This document shows, piece after piece, positions 45,104-55,396 of a stretch of DNA of 64,000 bases. The DNA lies in the NCBI GenBank assembly GCA_003339415.1, contig PDHQ01000035.1:130249-194248 (forward strand), read 5' to 3'. Made by a program: the position numbers and the translations under genes. The notes under the pieces are model-generated. The model was given only the letters and a program-made list of their open reading frames with translations. It had not been told where the DNA came from and ran no database searches. Source of the DNA: Ophiocordyceps camponoti-saundersi (nom. inval.). Lineage: Eukaryota > Ascomycota > Sordariomycetes > Hypocreales > Ophiocordycipitaceae. Numbering within the stretch: the stretch's first letter is position 1; each line of letters opens with the position of its first letter.

Positions 45104-45945
45104 ATGAAGGTGCTCAGCAAGCAAGAGGAAGAGGCACACTACTCTACCGTCCTCCAAGGAGGCCTCGTCGGTGGTGTAGCCGGCCTAGGCATCGGTCTAG
45201 GCGGCGTCCTCTTCGCTTCGCGACGCTACCCGGCCTTCCGCGGCCTGACGTTACCGTTCCGAGCCTTCCTCGTCACGTCGAGCACGACCTTTGGAGCCAT
45301 CGTCAACGCAGATCGTCACAGCACCAATTTCCAGCGCGCCCAACATGCCGACAGCGACTATCGGGATGGTAGCCAGCGCGCCGCCGACATGATTCGGGAG
45401 AACGAGTCCAACTATCAACGCTTCATGGCTTGGGGTCGACAACATCGCTACTCCATCGTATTCGCCTCGTGGGTCGCTGGCATGGGCGTCGCCCTCGCCT
45501 TCGTCGGCCGCGCTCCCATCTCTACACCCCAGAAACTCGTCCAGGCTCGTGTATACGCTCAGGCCTTGACCCTCGCCGTTCTTCTCGTCTCCGCCGTCTT
45601 CGAAGTGACCGATGCTCAAAAGGGTAGTGGTCGCTGGGAGACCGTCATGGTTGCCGACCCCAATGACCCGGAACACAAGCACTTCATCGAGAAGAAAGTC
45701 CACAGGGAGGAGTACGAGGGTCAGGACCTTTGGAAAGGTACGGATCCCGTCGCAAACCTTTTTTCCTCTTTGCTTCCAAAAAAAACCTGTTTTCCACTAT
45801 ATCCGCTTTTCTCCGCTGTTGTCCTCGATACTGACTTGCCACCCTCTTCCCCGTCTCAGACATGGTCGAGGCCGAGGAAAGAAGACTCAAGGCCGAGGAA
45901 GAATACGTCAAGGCCAAAGAGGCCAAATCCACCAAGTCGCAGTAA
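45104..45945 (+). CDS. RCF2: Respiratory supercomplex factor 2 homologue (HIG1-type)
   Basis: Exons 45104-45737 and 45860-45945 (122-bp intron, GTACGG to CTCAG) give 239 residues. The opening MKVLSKQEEEAHYSTVLQGG resembles the yeast Rcf2 start. A glycine-rich helix (LVGGVAGLGIGLGGVLFA) and SRRYPAFRGLTLPFRAFL follow, then a HIG1-type region near residues 118-170 with PISTPQKLVQARVYAQALTL, close to the PIMTKAQKIVQARMYAQ of yeast. The family sits in the mitochondrial inner membrane and associates with cytochrome c oxidase and bc1-oxidase supercomplexes. The C-terminus is a charged coiled-coil-like tail (MVEAEERRLKAEEEYVKAKE), reached only by splicing. Without splicing the frame would continue into unlike sequence. 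The ATG follows an A-run and ACC, good context. Confidence 0.88.
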
Positions 45946-46300
45946 CATCCTCTCATCACGTCACGTTGAGCGACTCATTTCGACTTCTCTTTCTTCAATT
46001 ATCGATCTCAAAACTGGCTGATGTTTTACTATGAAAGAGCCGTCATGGCGTTTGGAGTTTAGGGGGGAACCATCTCATATCCATCTCTTGTTTCCTTCTT
46101 TTACTTGTCATTACCCCATTGGACAGCGAATTACAACAGATGAAAATTTAGACTGGAGGGAAACCAATCTCAAATGGCCAATCCGACGGAACAACTCAGA
46201 CTTACTTGTGCATTGTATATCCGTTCATATGTAGAAACAGAAAGATATGACGCTTCACCACTTGTGCATGTCAATTCTTCTCGTCTGGCATTGCACATCT
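45946..46300. other. Convergent 3' region between RCF2 and the kelch gene
   Basis: These 355 bp sit between convergent stop codons. Nothing beyond probable 3' UTRs is seen. Confidence 0.4.
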
Positions 46301-48064
46301 TCAAACGCCAATGGTGAAATTGCTTATTTGCGAATAGTAAGCGTTCATCGCCAGCTCCAAGATAGTCACATCGCCGTATACAACGTTGCCGTCGAAGCCG
46401 CCAATCATCAACACCCTGCTGTCGTGCAGCACGGCTGCATGATAGCCGCGGGCGGCGGGGGCCTTGCCGTATGTCTTGCGCTTGTCCCAAGTCATGGTGA
46501 CGAGGTTGAGAAGCAGCAGGTCGTTGCGGTACTCGTCGCCGTCGTGTCCGCCGAGGACGAAGAGATAGGAGCCGACGAGAGTGGCCGTGTGCGACAAGCG
46601 ACGAAAGGTGACGGGAATGTCGACGGTTTTCCAGACGCGTTTTTCCACGTCGTAGATCCAGACGTCGTCGAAACATTTTGAGCCGTCGGACCCGCCATAG
46701 ATGATGAGATTACTGCCGCACATGTTGCCGCTGTGATAACCGCGGGCTTTGGGGCGGAGAGCGTCGCGGGTGGTCTTGCCATCGTCGTCGTCGTCGTCGT
46801 CGTCATGACCCTCTATCAGCCGCCACTTCATCCTGGACACGTCGGAGACGTCGAGACGCCATATGTCGTTGAGAGCCTTATCACCATCGCCGCCGCCAAA
46901 GACGTATATGCTGTTGCGGTAATGGCAAGCCGAATGAGCGCGGCGCGGACAGGGCGCCTTGTCGCCGACGACGCGCGGCCTCGTCCAGCGGAAGTTGAGC
47001 GTGTCGAGGACGTAGATGGAATTGTAATAAGCCGGACCATCGCCGCCGCCGAACAGGACGAGCTTCTTGCCAACGGCTGTGCACGTCATGGCTCGGAGAG
47101 GCGGCGGCATCTCGCCGACGATGTGGGGAACCGACCAGTAGAAGGCGTCGGCGTCGAGAACGTAGAGGTTGTTAAAGCACGCGCGTGAGTCCCATCCACC
47201 GAAGACATAGATGTTGGATCCGACCAGCGTAGCCGTGTGCGCTCGTAGGTTGTGGTGCGGTGCGCCGCTTGTCATGGCCTTGGACCAGTACATGCCGGAT
47301 GCTGGCGCTGGCTGCACATCGGGCGCATCCTTGGGGTCTTGAAGCGGAGGATAGGGCACGTGCGAACCGCGAGGTGGACGGGTGACGCGGGTAGTGGTTG
47401 TCGACGTCTGTCGCGGAGCCGAAGCCGAAGCTGCTGTTGGAGCCGGAGCCAACGCTGGGGTCGGGCTCGTTGTCGGGGCCGGGGCTGATGAAGGGGCCGG
47501 AGCCCGGGACTTGGCTCGGCCGGCGGTCGTCACAGAAGGCTTCTGCTGTTGCTTTTGAGGTTGCTTCCCCTTTCCGTGAACCTCGTCGTCATCTTCATCT
47601 TCATCGTCGTCGTCGTCGTCATCATCGTCGTCGTCGTCTTCCTCGCCATCATTATCGTCATCATCGTCGTCGTCGTCTTCCTCGCCATCATTATCGTCAT
47701 CATCGTCGTCGTCGTCATCATCATCGTCATCGTCATCGTAGTCATCGTCATCGTCATCTTCGTCTCCGTCTTCCTCAACAACTCCACTGACTACGCCTTT
47801 GCCTTTGCCGCTCGGGCTGGGGTCGGCCGTTGGGGCTGCCTTGGGGGCTTCCTCCGGGGCAACGGTGGCGGTGGCGGTGGCGGTGGCGGCGGCAGACGGA
47901 GACGAGGAGGAAGCAGGAGATTCCAAGCGAGAGTGCTGGCGGATGGCGAGATTCGTCGTCTTGGAGCTGCCGCCGGCTAAACGACCTGGCGTGTGGCTTC
48001 GCGGCGGCTTCTCGTCGGACTTCTTCGTCTTAGCCGGCGACGGCTTATCGGCCGGCTGCGTCAT
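46301..48064 (-). CDS. Kelch-repeat protein with a long acidic low-complexity segment
   Basis: Single exon, 587 residues. The N-terminal 250 residues are Ala/Pro/Ser/Lys-rich with a 60-residue, almost pure Asp/Glu tract at about residues 95-165. Kelch repeats fill about 275-575, for example NIYVFGGWDSRACFNNLYVLD, KLVLFGGGDGPAYYNSIYVLD, SIYVFGGGDGDKALNDIWRLD, YLFVLGGHDGDEYRNDLLLL and RVLMIGGFDGNVVYGDV. At least six blades are visible, consistent with a beta-propeller. A second acidic run interrupts a blade near 415-425. No partner domain is visible, so the target is unknown. Kelch proteins of this kind in fungi include polarity factors (Tea1-like) and Rab9-effector-like proteins. None is clearly supported. 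It shares a 296-bp divergent promoter with DUS3. Confidence 0.85.
   Translation of the reverse strand: MTQPADKPSPAKTKKSDEKPPRSHTPGRLAGGSSKTTNLAIRQHSRLESPASSSSPSAAATATATATVAPEEAPKAAPTADPSPSGKGKGVVSGVVEEDGDEDDDDDDYDDDDDDDDDDDDDDDNDGEEDDDDDDDDNDGEEDDDDDDDDDDDDEDEDDDEVHGKGKQPQKQQQKPSVTTAGRAKSRAPAPSSAPAPTTSPTPALAPAPTAASASAPRQTSTTTTRVTRPPRGSHVPYPPLQDPKDAPDVQPAPASGMYWSKAMTSGAPHHNLRAHTATLVGSNIYVFGGWDSRACFNNLYVLDADAFYWSVPHIVGEMPPPLRAMTCTAVGKKLVLFGGGDGPAYYNSIYVLDTLNFRWTRPRVVGDKAPCPRRAHSACHYRNSIYVFGGGDGDKALNDIWRLDVSDVSRMKWRLIEGHDDDDDDDDGKTTRDALRPKARGYHSGNMCGSNLIIYGGSDGSKCFDDVWIYDVEKRVWKTVDIPVTFRRLSHTATLVGSYLFVLGGHDGDEYRNDLLLLNLVTMTWDKRKTYGKAPAARGYHAAVLHDSRVLMIGGFDGNVVYGDVTILELAMNAYYSQISNFTIGV
47580..47770. 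repeat. Coding GAT/GAC microsatellite (poly-Asp tract)
   Basis: About 190 bp of CGT/CAT/CTT trinucleotides (Asp/Glu codons on the minus strand) within the kelch gene. It includes two adjacent near-identical copies of a unit coding NDGEEDDDDDDDD, so it has grown by tandem duplication. Confidence 0.9.
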
Positions 48065-48360
48065 GCTGTCGCCGGAAGATTATCACCCGGCCACGAAGGT
48101 CAGATCTGACGATGACACCCATCTTCAGTAAGAGCTCCATCATCGACGAGCTCGAGCTTTTACCCGGTAAAGTTGAGGGGTGTGGGGGCGTGGCTGTGTG
48201 GGGGGATTGGAGCCCTGATCTCCAGTGAGAAAGCTCCCCCGGAAGCCCCACTAGAGCTCCCTGTTGGTGGCCCTGTACTGGTACCTCAGCCAGAAATTTT
48301 CCTCACACAAACGGGCTTCCATCTCTATCCCAAAGCCCATCTCTCGAGATCATCGCCAAC
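48065..48360. promoter_or_regulatory. Divergent promoter between the kelch gene and DUS3
   Basis: Only 296 bp separate the two start codons, so the promoters must overlap or be shared. A GTGTGGGGG run near 48200 is visible. No defined element is recognised. Confidence 0.5.
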
Positions 48361-50677
48361 ATGACGACTGATGACGAAAGTCCAGCTCGAGATCAGCTCG
48401 AGATTAAAGATCAAAGTTCGGAAGAGCCGGCTGCAAAGCGAATTAAGATGAACGCTTCTGTCGAGCCTCAGACCGAAAATGCAACTGAAACGGGATCCAG
48501 AGCCGTTGGCGATCGCCAGTCTGGGCTGGCTCCTGTCAAGAAAGAGTGGGCGGAAATTAGCCCGGATCTTCAATGAAGTATGACTGACTGACTCTTCGTC
48601 GAAAGATACCTCATCGACGTCTCCACGTTAAAACCCACCGCCTCAGATGCTATCGACGACGACGAGGCTGAGGCACGGGGTGCCGTTGCTGGTCCTGACG
48701 GCGGTGGCAAGGACCGGGACAAGAAGCAGAGAAAGAAAAAGGGACAGAATACGGAGCGCACCTTTGGCAAGTTCGACGACGAAATCCGCCTGTGCAACAG
48801 TAGAGCCCTCTACCCCGAATTCTCCCCTCGCGAGTGCAAGTTCGGCGATCGCTGCAAGATGTGTCATGATATTCGAAAGTACCTCGCAGATGGTCGCCGC
48901 GCCGATCTCGAAACTTTTGACGGCAAGTGTCCGGTCTTCGAGCAATACGGCTCATGCCCGTCCGGCTGGAAGTGCCGCTTCGTCAAAAGTCACATGCTGG
49001 AGGTGACGCGGGACGATGGACGGAGCGAGCTCATACTCAAAGGCGTACCCTCCGCGACCGAGGAGCGAAAAGAGGGCGACGGGGAGGAGGCCAACGTCGA
49101 GCAGGACGACGGCCGGCCGGGCGTCGTCAACATCGTCAGCTTGCAAAACAAGGCGCTGCTTAACCGGAAACGGCTCGACTTCTCAAAGGCCGACGAGTAC
49201 ATCACCTGGATGAACCAGGAAGCCGAAATCAACTCCGAATTTCATCACCGCCGCAAGAATCAGTCCTCCGAGGGTATTCAAGATCTGCGCGCCCGCTTCG
49301 TCGACCCTCCCTTCAAGCCGTCGGAGAAGCGTCGCCTCTACTTTGGCCCCGAGACACCCACCTTGGCACCGCTGACGACGCAAGGCAATTTGCCTTTCCG
49401 TCGGCTCTGCGTCGAGCTCGGCTGCCAACTGACGTACTCGGAGATGGCGATGAGCTTTCCGCTCCTTCAGGGCTCCAAGGCAGACTGGACGCTCCTCAAG
49501 GCGCACGAGTCGGAGATGAAGCCGCCGCGATTCGAGCCGGGGGGTGGCCGCAGCTTCGTCTTCGACGACTACGACAATTCTCAAGATGTCAAGTTCGGCG
49601 CCCAGATTTCCGGAAACCAGCCGTGGATGACGATCAAGGCGGCCGACGCCCTCAACCGCTTCTGCCCGCGGCTGCGCCTCATCGACCTCAACTGCGGCTG
49701 CCCGATCGACATGATCTTCAAGTCCGGCGGCGGTTCCGCCCTCCTCGAGTCGCAGGGAAAGATGGAGCGCATGGTACGCGGCATGAACGTCATGTCGGGG
49801 CCCATCCCCATCACTGCCAAGATTCGTACCGGCGTCAAGGGCAACCGACGGGTGGCGACTCAGGTGCTCGGAAGACTGGCCTTTGGCGCGCGCGAGCACC
49901 GCGCCCGGCTCGGAGCACCTGGCTGCGCGGCGGTGACGCTCCACGGCCGCAGTCGCGAGCAGCGCTACACCAAGCGCGCCGACTGGGCTTACATCGCAGA
50001 GTGCGCCGCCCTCGTCGGCAGTTACAATTCGCAACTGGACGCCGTGACCGATACCGCCGCCGCACCGGACGAAAGCACGCTGCCCAACGCTAGGGATGGC
50101 CGCATGTACTTTATCGGGAACGGTGACTGCTACTCTCACGTCGACTACCTGGACCACATCGAAAAGGCTCACGTCGACACGGTCATGATCGGTCGAGGCG
50201 CCCTCATCAAACCCTGGATTTTCGAGGAGATTGAGAAGCGTCAGTATCTCGACAAGTCGTCCTCGCAGCGCCTCGCCTATATAGAGCGTTTCGTCCGCTT
50301 CGGCCTCGACGCCTGGGGTTCCGACGAGCTGGGAATCGGCTTCACCCGCCGTTTCCTCCTCGAGTGGCTCAGCTTCGCCCATCGATATCTCCCGATCGGC
50401 CTCCTCGAGCACCTGCCGCCCAACCTCAACGATAGGCCGCCCGCCTACCGGGGAAGAGATGAGCTGGAGACGCTCATGGCTTCGCCCAATTACAAGGACT
50501 GGATCAAGATTTCGTACGTTGATGGACCTTTTCCCTCCCCTTCCCTTGCCGATGAATTTCAACGACTGGCAAAGACTAACCTCCAACACAAACAGTGAAA
50601 TGTTTCTTGGACCTGTCCAGGCGGGCTTTCAGTTTCAGCCCAAACATAGATCCAACGCCTACGAAGCGGAGGGCTAA
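48361..50677 (+). CDS. DUS3: tRNA-dihydrouridine(47) synthase [NAD(P)+]
   Basis: Exons 48361-48545, 48606-50513 and 50596-50677 (introns 60 and 82 bp) give 724 residues. Splicing restores KKEYLIDVST at the first junction and KISEMFLG at the second, both expected for Dus3. Two CCCH zinc fingers occur near residues 140-185 (ECKFGDRCKMCH and KCPVFEQYGSCPSGWKCRF). The TIM-barrel dihydrouridine synthase domain starts near 308 (LAPLTTQGNLPFRRLC). It contains the catalytic-cysteine motif LNCGCPID (Cys427 the likely acid), the FMN-contact THGR-like LHGRSREQRYTK, and IGRGALIKPWIF. The enzyme reduces uridine 47 in the tRNA variable loop. The C-terminus FQPKHRSNAYEAEG is typical. The first exon ends in a sequence that would stop soon without splicing. 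Confidence 0.95.
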
Positions 50678-51022
50678 GCAGGGCTTGAGACATACCATGT
50701 GGCAGAGTGCGAGGTTGTTGGCTGGCGCATGTAAGGCTGCTTGATACCAGGGACAAGACGAGCTGAAATGATTCAATGACGTAGCTAGACCATGAACATT
50801 GTTGTGCCTGTATGCAACTAGACACGATGAAAGATGGAAATAAACGATGAAATGTGCCAATGTAGACCAAATCGTGCCACTGCCCCCTTTTTTTTTCAAA
50901 CGCCTGCTCGCCATTTTGTTCCCCAAGCTTGAAATGAGCACCTGCACAAAGAAAAGGAACGAGATGAAAAAAAGATGAGGAAAGAAAGGAAAAGAAAGAA
51001 AGACAAGAGATAGACGAAATGT
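50678..51022. other. Convergent 3' region between DUS3 and PEX13
   Basis: These 345 bp lie between two convergent stops, with A-rich stretches near 50970-51005. Nothing else is seen. Confidence 0.4.
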
Positions 51023-52444
51023 TCAAGTGTAGAAGTGACCCCTCTGCATACCATCAGCAGTAGCATACTCCTTCTTCCCCTCCTCAGCCAACGGCGTCAT
51101 CGGATCAGGCGCCTGGATCTTCTTGACCTCGACGGCGGGCCGTCTCAGCAGCTCGAGGTAAGTGGAAGGGAGGTAACCTTGACGACCATCTCGGGAGCGA
51201 CAGAGCCACCACTCGCTAGGGTTTCCGGCGGGGTCGTTCTTGGAGAGGACGGCGACGAGGTCCGACTTTCGGGCGTGAAGTTCCAGACTGTTGTTGGTGG
51301 CTGCGTTGGCATCGGCGGGTAGGAAGTCGTAGAGCAGACGACAAAACTCCAGCTTTGAAGGGTCGAGGGCTTGTTCCTGTTGTTGTTGCTGCTGTAGGAG
51401 AAGACGGCGCTCTTCTTCCTCGTGAGAAGCGACGAGGGAACGGATCATCTTGGACATGAGATAGGGGAGTCCGAAGGCGGCGACCAGGAAGAAGAAGAGG
51501 GGTTTGCGACTCGCTCGGGGGGGCTGCGTCGCGTCGGGACCCTGGACCCTGCCCTCGAAACGGGCGAAGGCGGCGGGGGTGAGGGCCGTGGCGTCGGCGG
51601 GGGGAGGTCGGCCTGTGAGTTTGGCGATGAGGGTGCGGATCCAACGCATGAGGGTGAAGATGCCGAGGATGGAGCCGAGGGTATCGCGCAGGTTTCCGAA
51701 CTGTTCCGCCACGGAGACCATTGCTATTTGAGAGGAACGGGGGGGAATTGTCAGCAACGAATCCTTCTCGCAAAGCATGTTGAGACAGTCTCCCGAAAAG
51801 AAGACAGAGAGGGAGAAAAAGGAACTGACCGAAGAAACTGGAGTGAGTAGCCATATATGTACTCTCCAACATCTGAGCAAAGCCCCCAAAAGCAGTGACG
51901 ATACCCTCAAGCATCTGAAACGTAGCCGCCGTCCCGTTGTTAAACCGATTCGTCAAGCTATTCGGATCGTTCTGACCCCCGGCCATACCAGGCATGCCGC
52001 CGTACATGCCGCCGCCGTACATACCACCTCCATAGCCGCCATAGCCGCCGTACATGCCCCCCCCGTAGCCACCGAAGCGAGAGTAAGGGCTCGAATAAGG
52101 AGAAGAGTAGGCTCCGCCGTAGCCACCGTAGGGTGAGGCTCCCACCCCGACTCCGACCCCTCCGACCCCGACTCCGCCGGTGCCGACGCGGCTGTAGCCT
52201 GTGGCAGCGAGCGAAGACGGCCTCTCCGGAAGAGGCGGCGCCGTGTCTGACGATAAGGTAGCCGTAGTAGAGTCCGTCGCCGACGATAACGTAGGACTAG
52301 AAGCAACCGCTTGCGAAGGAGGAGAAAAAGAGAAGGAAGAAAAAAAAAGTTAGCCCTTCAAAAATTGCAGGGCAAAACGATGAATAACGAACCCGTTGCA
52401 ACGCCCGCGCCAGGCCTCTCCCACGGCTTGGGCGGCGACGCCAT
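51023..52444 (-). CDS. PEX13: Peroxin 13 (peroxisomal import docking complex)
   Basis: Exons 52444-52393, 52309-51830 and 51723-51023 give 410 residues. The short first exon codes MASPPKPWERPG, the standard Pex13 start. It is joined over an 83-bp intron with a GGGCTAAC branch site. A Gly/Tyr-rich segment with GGYGG and GGMYGG repeats (about residues 60-115) precedes TYMATHSSFFAMVSVAEQFG, which spans the second junction, and MRWIRTLIAKLTGRPPP. A second hydrophobic stretch, PLFFFLVAAFGLPYLMSKMI, lies near 255. An SH3 domain follows at about 305-375 (LLYDFLPAD, then WWLCRSRDGRQGYLPSTYLELL). In the peroxisomal membrane it works with Pex14 in docking the Pex5/Pex7 receptors. The Tyr/Gly-rich N-terminus is the part proposed to form a selective, pore-like phase. 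The last 25 residues are less certain. Confidence 0.93.
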
Positions 52445-52883
52445 GCCTTGGTCGATAGTTTGCTTATTCCGCTTCCTGGGAGCGTTCGGAAAATGCGCCG
52501 AGGAAAACGTAGGAGGGCCGCTGGACAATGCTTAGGGGTCGCTATGAACAGGTCGAAGCCGATGATGAGGCTCAAAGCCGAGGATGAGGCTGAAGAGAAG
52601 GCGGAACAAATCAGGGGAGAGCAACGGGGAGCGCGAGTCGGAGGGATGACTATGACGAGTCGGACGAGGACGGGAAGAGAAGTGGCAACGGCCGTTATTT
52701 CTACACCACATTCGCACTGTAGCAAGTATGTACCTGCCACTCAGAAACAAGTGAGAGATACTCCATACATACCTATCCACTGTACATAGGTGGTAGGCAA
52801 AGCCTTCAGCTAACAGAGCACACCCCTCTTTTCCCGTCAGCCTTCCAACGGCACTTCTGACAGCCTCGGTCACACATGGTCCG

Positions 52884-52917
<34 letters not shown>

Positions 52918-53121
52918 ATCCAGTTTAATGCCCAAAACTCCCCCCATAATCCTCAACATCATCATCATCATCATCGTCGACAGCTGGAGATAATAATAAG
53001 AGTTAATGATGATAACGATGATGAGAAGAGGAAAAATCATGAGCCATTGCTTTCCCTTCCTGCCTTTACACAAACGCCGTTCTCATGCTCGTGTGCTCTC
53101 TCTCCCGTCTCCAACGACGAG
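52445..53121. promoter_or_regulatory. Intergenic region between PEX13 start and CAC2 stop
   Basis: These 677 bp hold the PEX13 promoter and the CAC2 3' UTR. A (GTCT)n tetranucleotide at about 52884-52917 and CATCATCATCATC near 52960 are present. No gene is seen. Confidence 0.4.
52884..52917. repeat. (GTCT)n microsatellite
   Basis: About eight GTCT units in tandem, in the intergenic region. Confidence 0.9.
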
Positions 53122-55396
53122 CTATGCCGGCTTCGAGTCCACCGGAGTGGGTGCCACACGTTTCTTTTTGGGCTCTTTTCCCTCATCTCTTTCGCTTTCG
53201 CTCGCCTCTCTCTTGACACCTGCTGCCGTACTTCGAGGCGTCTCCGGCGGCGTCGTCATGGGCACACCGCCCGCCTTGGCTCCAACCGCCTTGCCCCCAC
53301 CCGAGGCCGTGAGCGCAGGTATACTGCCGGCGATGAGCGGCGGATTGCTCACCACACCCCCGGGTACCAGCGAAGTCTGCGTCGCTATCGATGATGCCGA
53401 GTTTGACCGCGTCGGTGATGACGGCCGCTGCGCCATCGCCGCAACCGACGCTGGCGGCGACGGCGCTGTAAGCGAACCGACCGAGCTGCGGTGTTGATGA
53501 TGCGCCCCGTTAGGAAACGGCGATAGCGGCGCGAAACTCGTCGTCGGTGTGCAGTGAGTCGACGCCCCGACCTGAGCCTTTGCGTCCCCTTTCCATACCT
53601 CGCCGAGCTCGGAAGGGTTAAAGGAAAGGGTGGAACAGAAGCCGTCGGAAGAGGTGATGATCAAGGTGAGACCGTCATTCGACCTGCTGACGCATTAGTT
53701 CTCCCGTGGATACAAAGACGGGCCGTCTATCAGAATTACCAAGCGAGGTCAGTGAAAGTGGCGCAATGCAGGTTGCTGACGATGCAAATGGGCGTCTTTT
53801 GTTGTGTGTCATAGAGGAGGACGGCGTCCTGTGTGGCCACGGCATACATTATCCTGTACGGCAGCGAGAATGCCGGCTTCGGGCCCGCAGTCGATGCATC
53901 CGTGCCTGTATTCGCCGTCTTGGCCGGTGAATCCATCGAAGCGCTACCCGGCGGCGGCGGAGGGTCCATCATCGATGGCGTAGACGTTGGTTTTGACACG
54001 GGATCTGGCAGCGGCGTCAGGGACTCTTGTGCCGAGGACGTGTCCATGGTAATGTGCTTGGTCGAGATGGACGACTGGCGGAGCGTATACAGTATGGGCG
54101 AGCACTTGACCACGACTGATGGCTTCTTGTGGCAAGGCAAGTGGGCAATGGGAGGCTTGTTGATGCCGCCCCGCGAGTAGATGTATACAGTGTTGATAAT
54201 TTCGACCGTCGGCTTCGCATCCTTGTCTGTCTGGACTTGAGTTTGATACTGGCCCGAAGGGGTTAGGAGGAGGCTGCCGTCGGGAGTGAATGTGAGGCGG
54301 CGAAAGAAAGAGGTCAGTGTCTCATTGGCATAGAGGCTGGCGTTCTTGACAGCCGAGGAGTGGGGCTTTGGCGACGCCTCCATAGGCATGACGGCCGGGA
54401 GAGGCATCGACGGTGCGGGCGAGACGGAGCGGCGGGAAGAAAAGGAGGACCGTCGGCTGTGGCTGACGACACTGGGCGGGTTCATCGGGACGGCAAAGGA
54501 GGAGGGTGTGCCCGGCGCCGAAGCCGTCGGAGAGCCGGCTGAAGTGTTGGAGTCGATGACGGACAGCTGGTTGCGGTGGCCAAAATCGGGGGGTGCAGGG
54601 CTGTTGGACGAGATGCGACGTGGAGGCATATCGGCCTTGATGTGGCTAGCCAGCCTAGGCGGTTTGTCGTCCTGGCTGAGGGTATACTGGCCATCCTTGG
54701 TCTTGAGCGAATAGATGTGGACGGAGCGATCAGACGATTGCGTGGCAATGTACTCATTCAGAGGGTCCCAGGTGACGCCCTGAACGTAGTGGCTATGCTC
54801 GGCGATTTGTCGAACGAGCGAGCCTGGCGAACATGTCAGTCAGCCGAGCTAGATGGCAGCGGCGGTGGATGTCGAACCTGTATTGGCATTGTAGATGCGG
54901 GCAATGTTGTCCATGCTGCCTATGATGAAGTGGGCAGCGTCTGGGGACCAGGCCAGGTCGTAGATCTCGGCGCCGCTGGAACGGCACATGTGTTTGGCTC
55001 TCCATGACTCCTTGTCGTCGTGGGATTCAGAGCCCAAGGCTGCTGGCGGTAGGTCGGTGGGCACCCAGAGAATGACGTTACCGTCGTCACCGGCGGAGGC
55101 GAGCGTCTCGCCTACGTAGCAGGGAGCAAGGATTAACACGGAGGAAGAGGAAGAATGCGGAAAGACGACTGACCCTTGGGCGCCCAGCGGACAACATTGA
55201 CGGCCTGGTTGTGCTTGGATAGGGTGGAGAGGTACTCGACCTTGCGATCCAGACCATCCGACTCGAGCTTCCAGATGCGAACGTGATTGTCGCCGCCGGC
55301 GGTGGCGAGACGACCCTTGCCGGAAGATTCGAAGTGAGCCGAGTATATGGGTGCGTTTTGGTCGTGCCAATTGATGATGATGGGCGTGGCCTTCAT
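53122..55396 (-). CDS. CAC2: Chromatin assembly factor 1 subunit B (p60)
   Basis: Exons 55396-55174, 55111-54878, 54823-53740 and 53683-53122 give 700 residues. Introns are 62, 54 and 56 bp, all frame-preserving. The start MKATPIIINWHDQNAPIYS and the blades RLATAGGDNHVRIWKLE, LASAGDDGNVILWVP, HFIIGSMDNIARIYNANTG and YIATQSSDRSVHIYSLK match Cac2/CHAF1B. Blade LAWSNDGLTLIITSSDGFCS spans the last junction and is one of the most conserved parts. A Ser/Pro-rich loop separates blades around residues 225-300. The C-terminal 150 residues are disordered, with KKKRVAPTPVDSKPA at the end, a likely nuclear signal. CAF-1 deposits H3-H4 behind replication forks with PCNA. No other CAF-1 subunit is in the window. 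Confidence 0.93.

Noticed and set aside
47549..47980. Plus-strand hydrophobic Val/Ile-rich frame that looks like a membrane protein
   Set aside because: Antisense reading of the poly-Asp microsatellite in the kelch gene.
49183..50589. 468-codon minus-strand open frame
   Set aside because: Long antisense shadow of DUS3 caused by high GC at third positions; DUS3 motifs are decisive on the plus strand.
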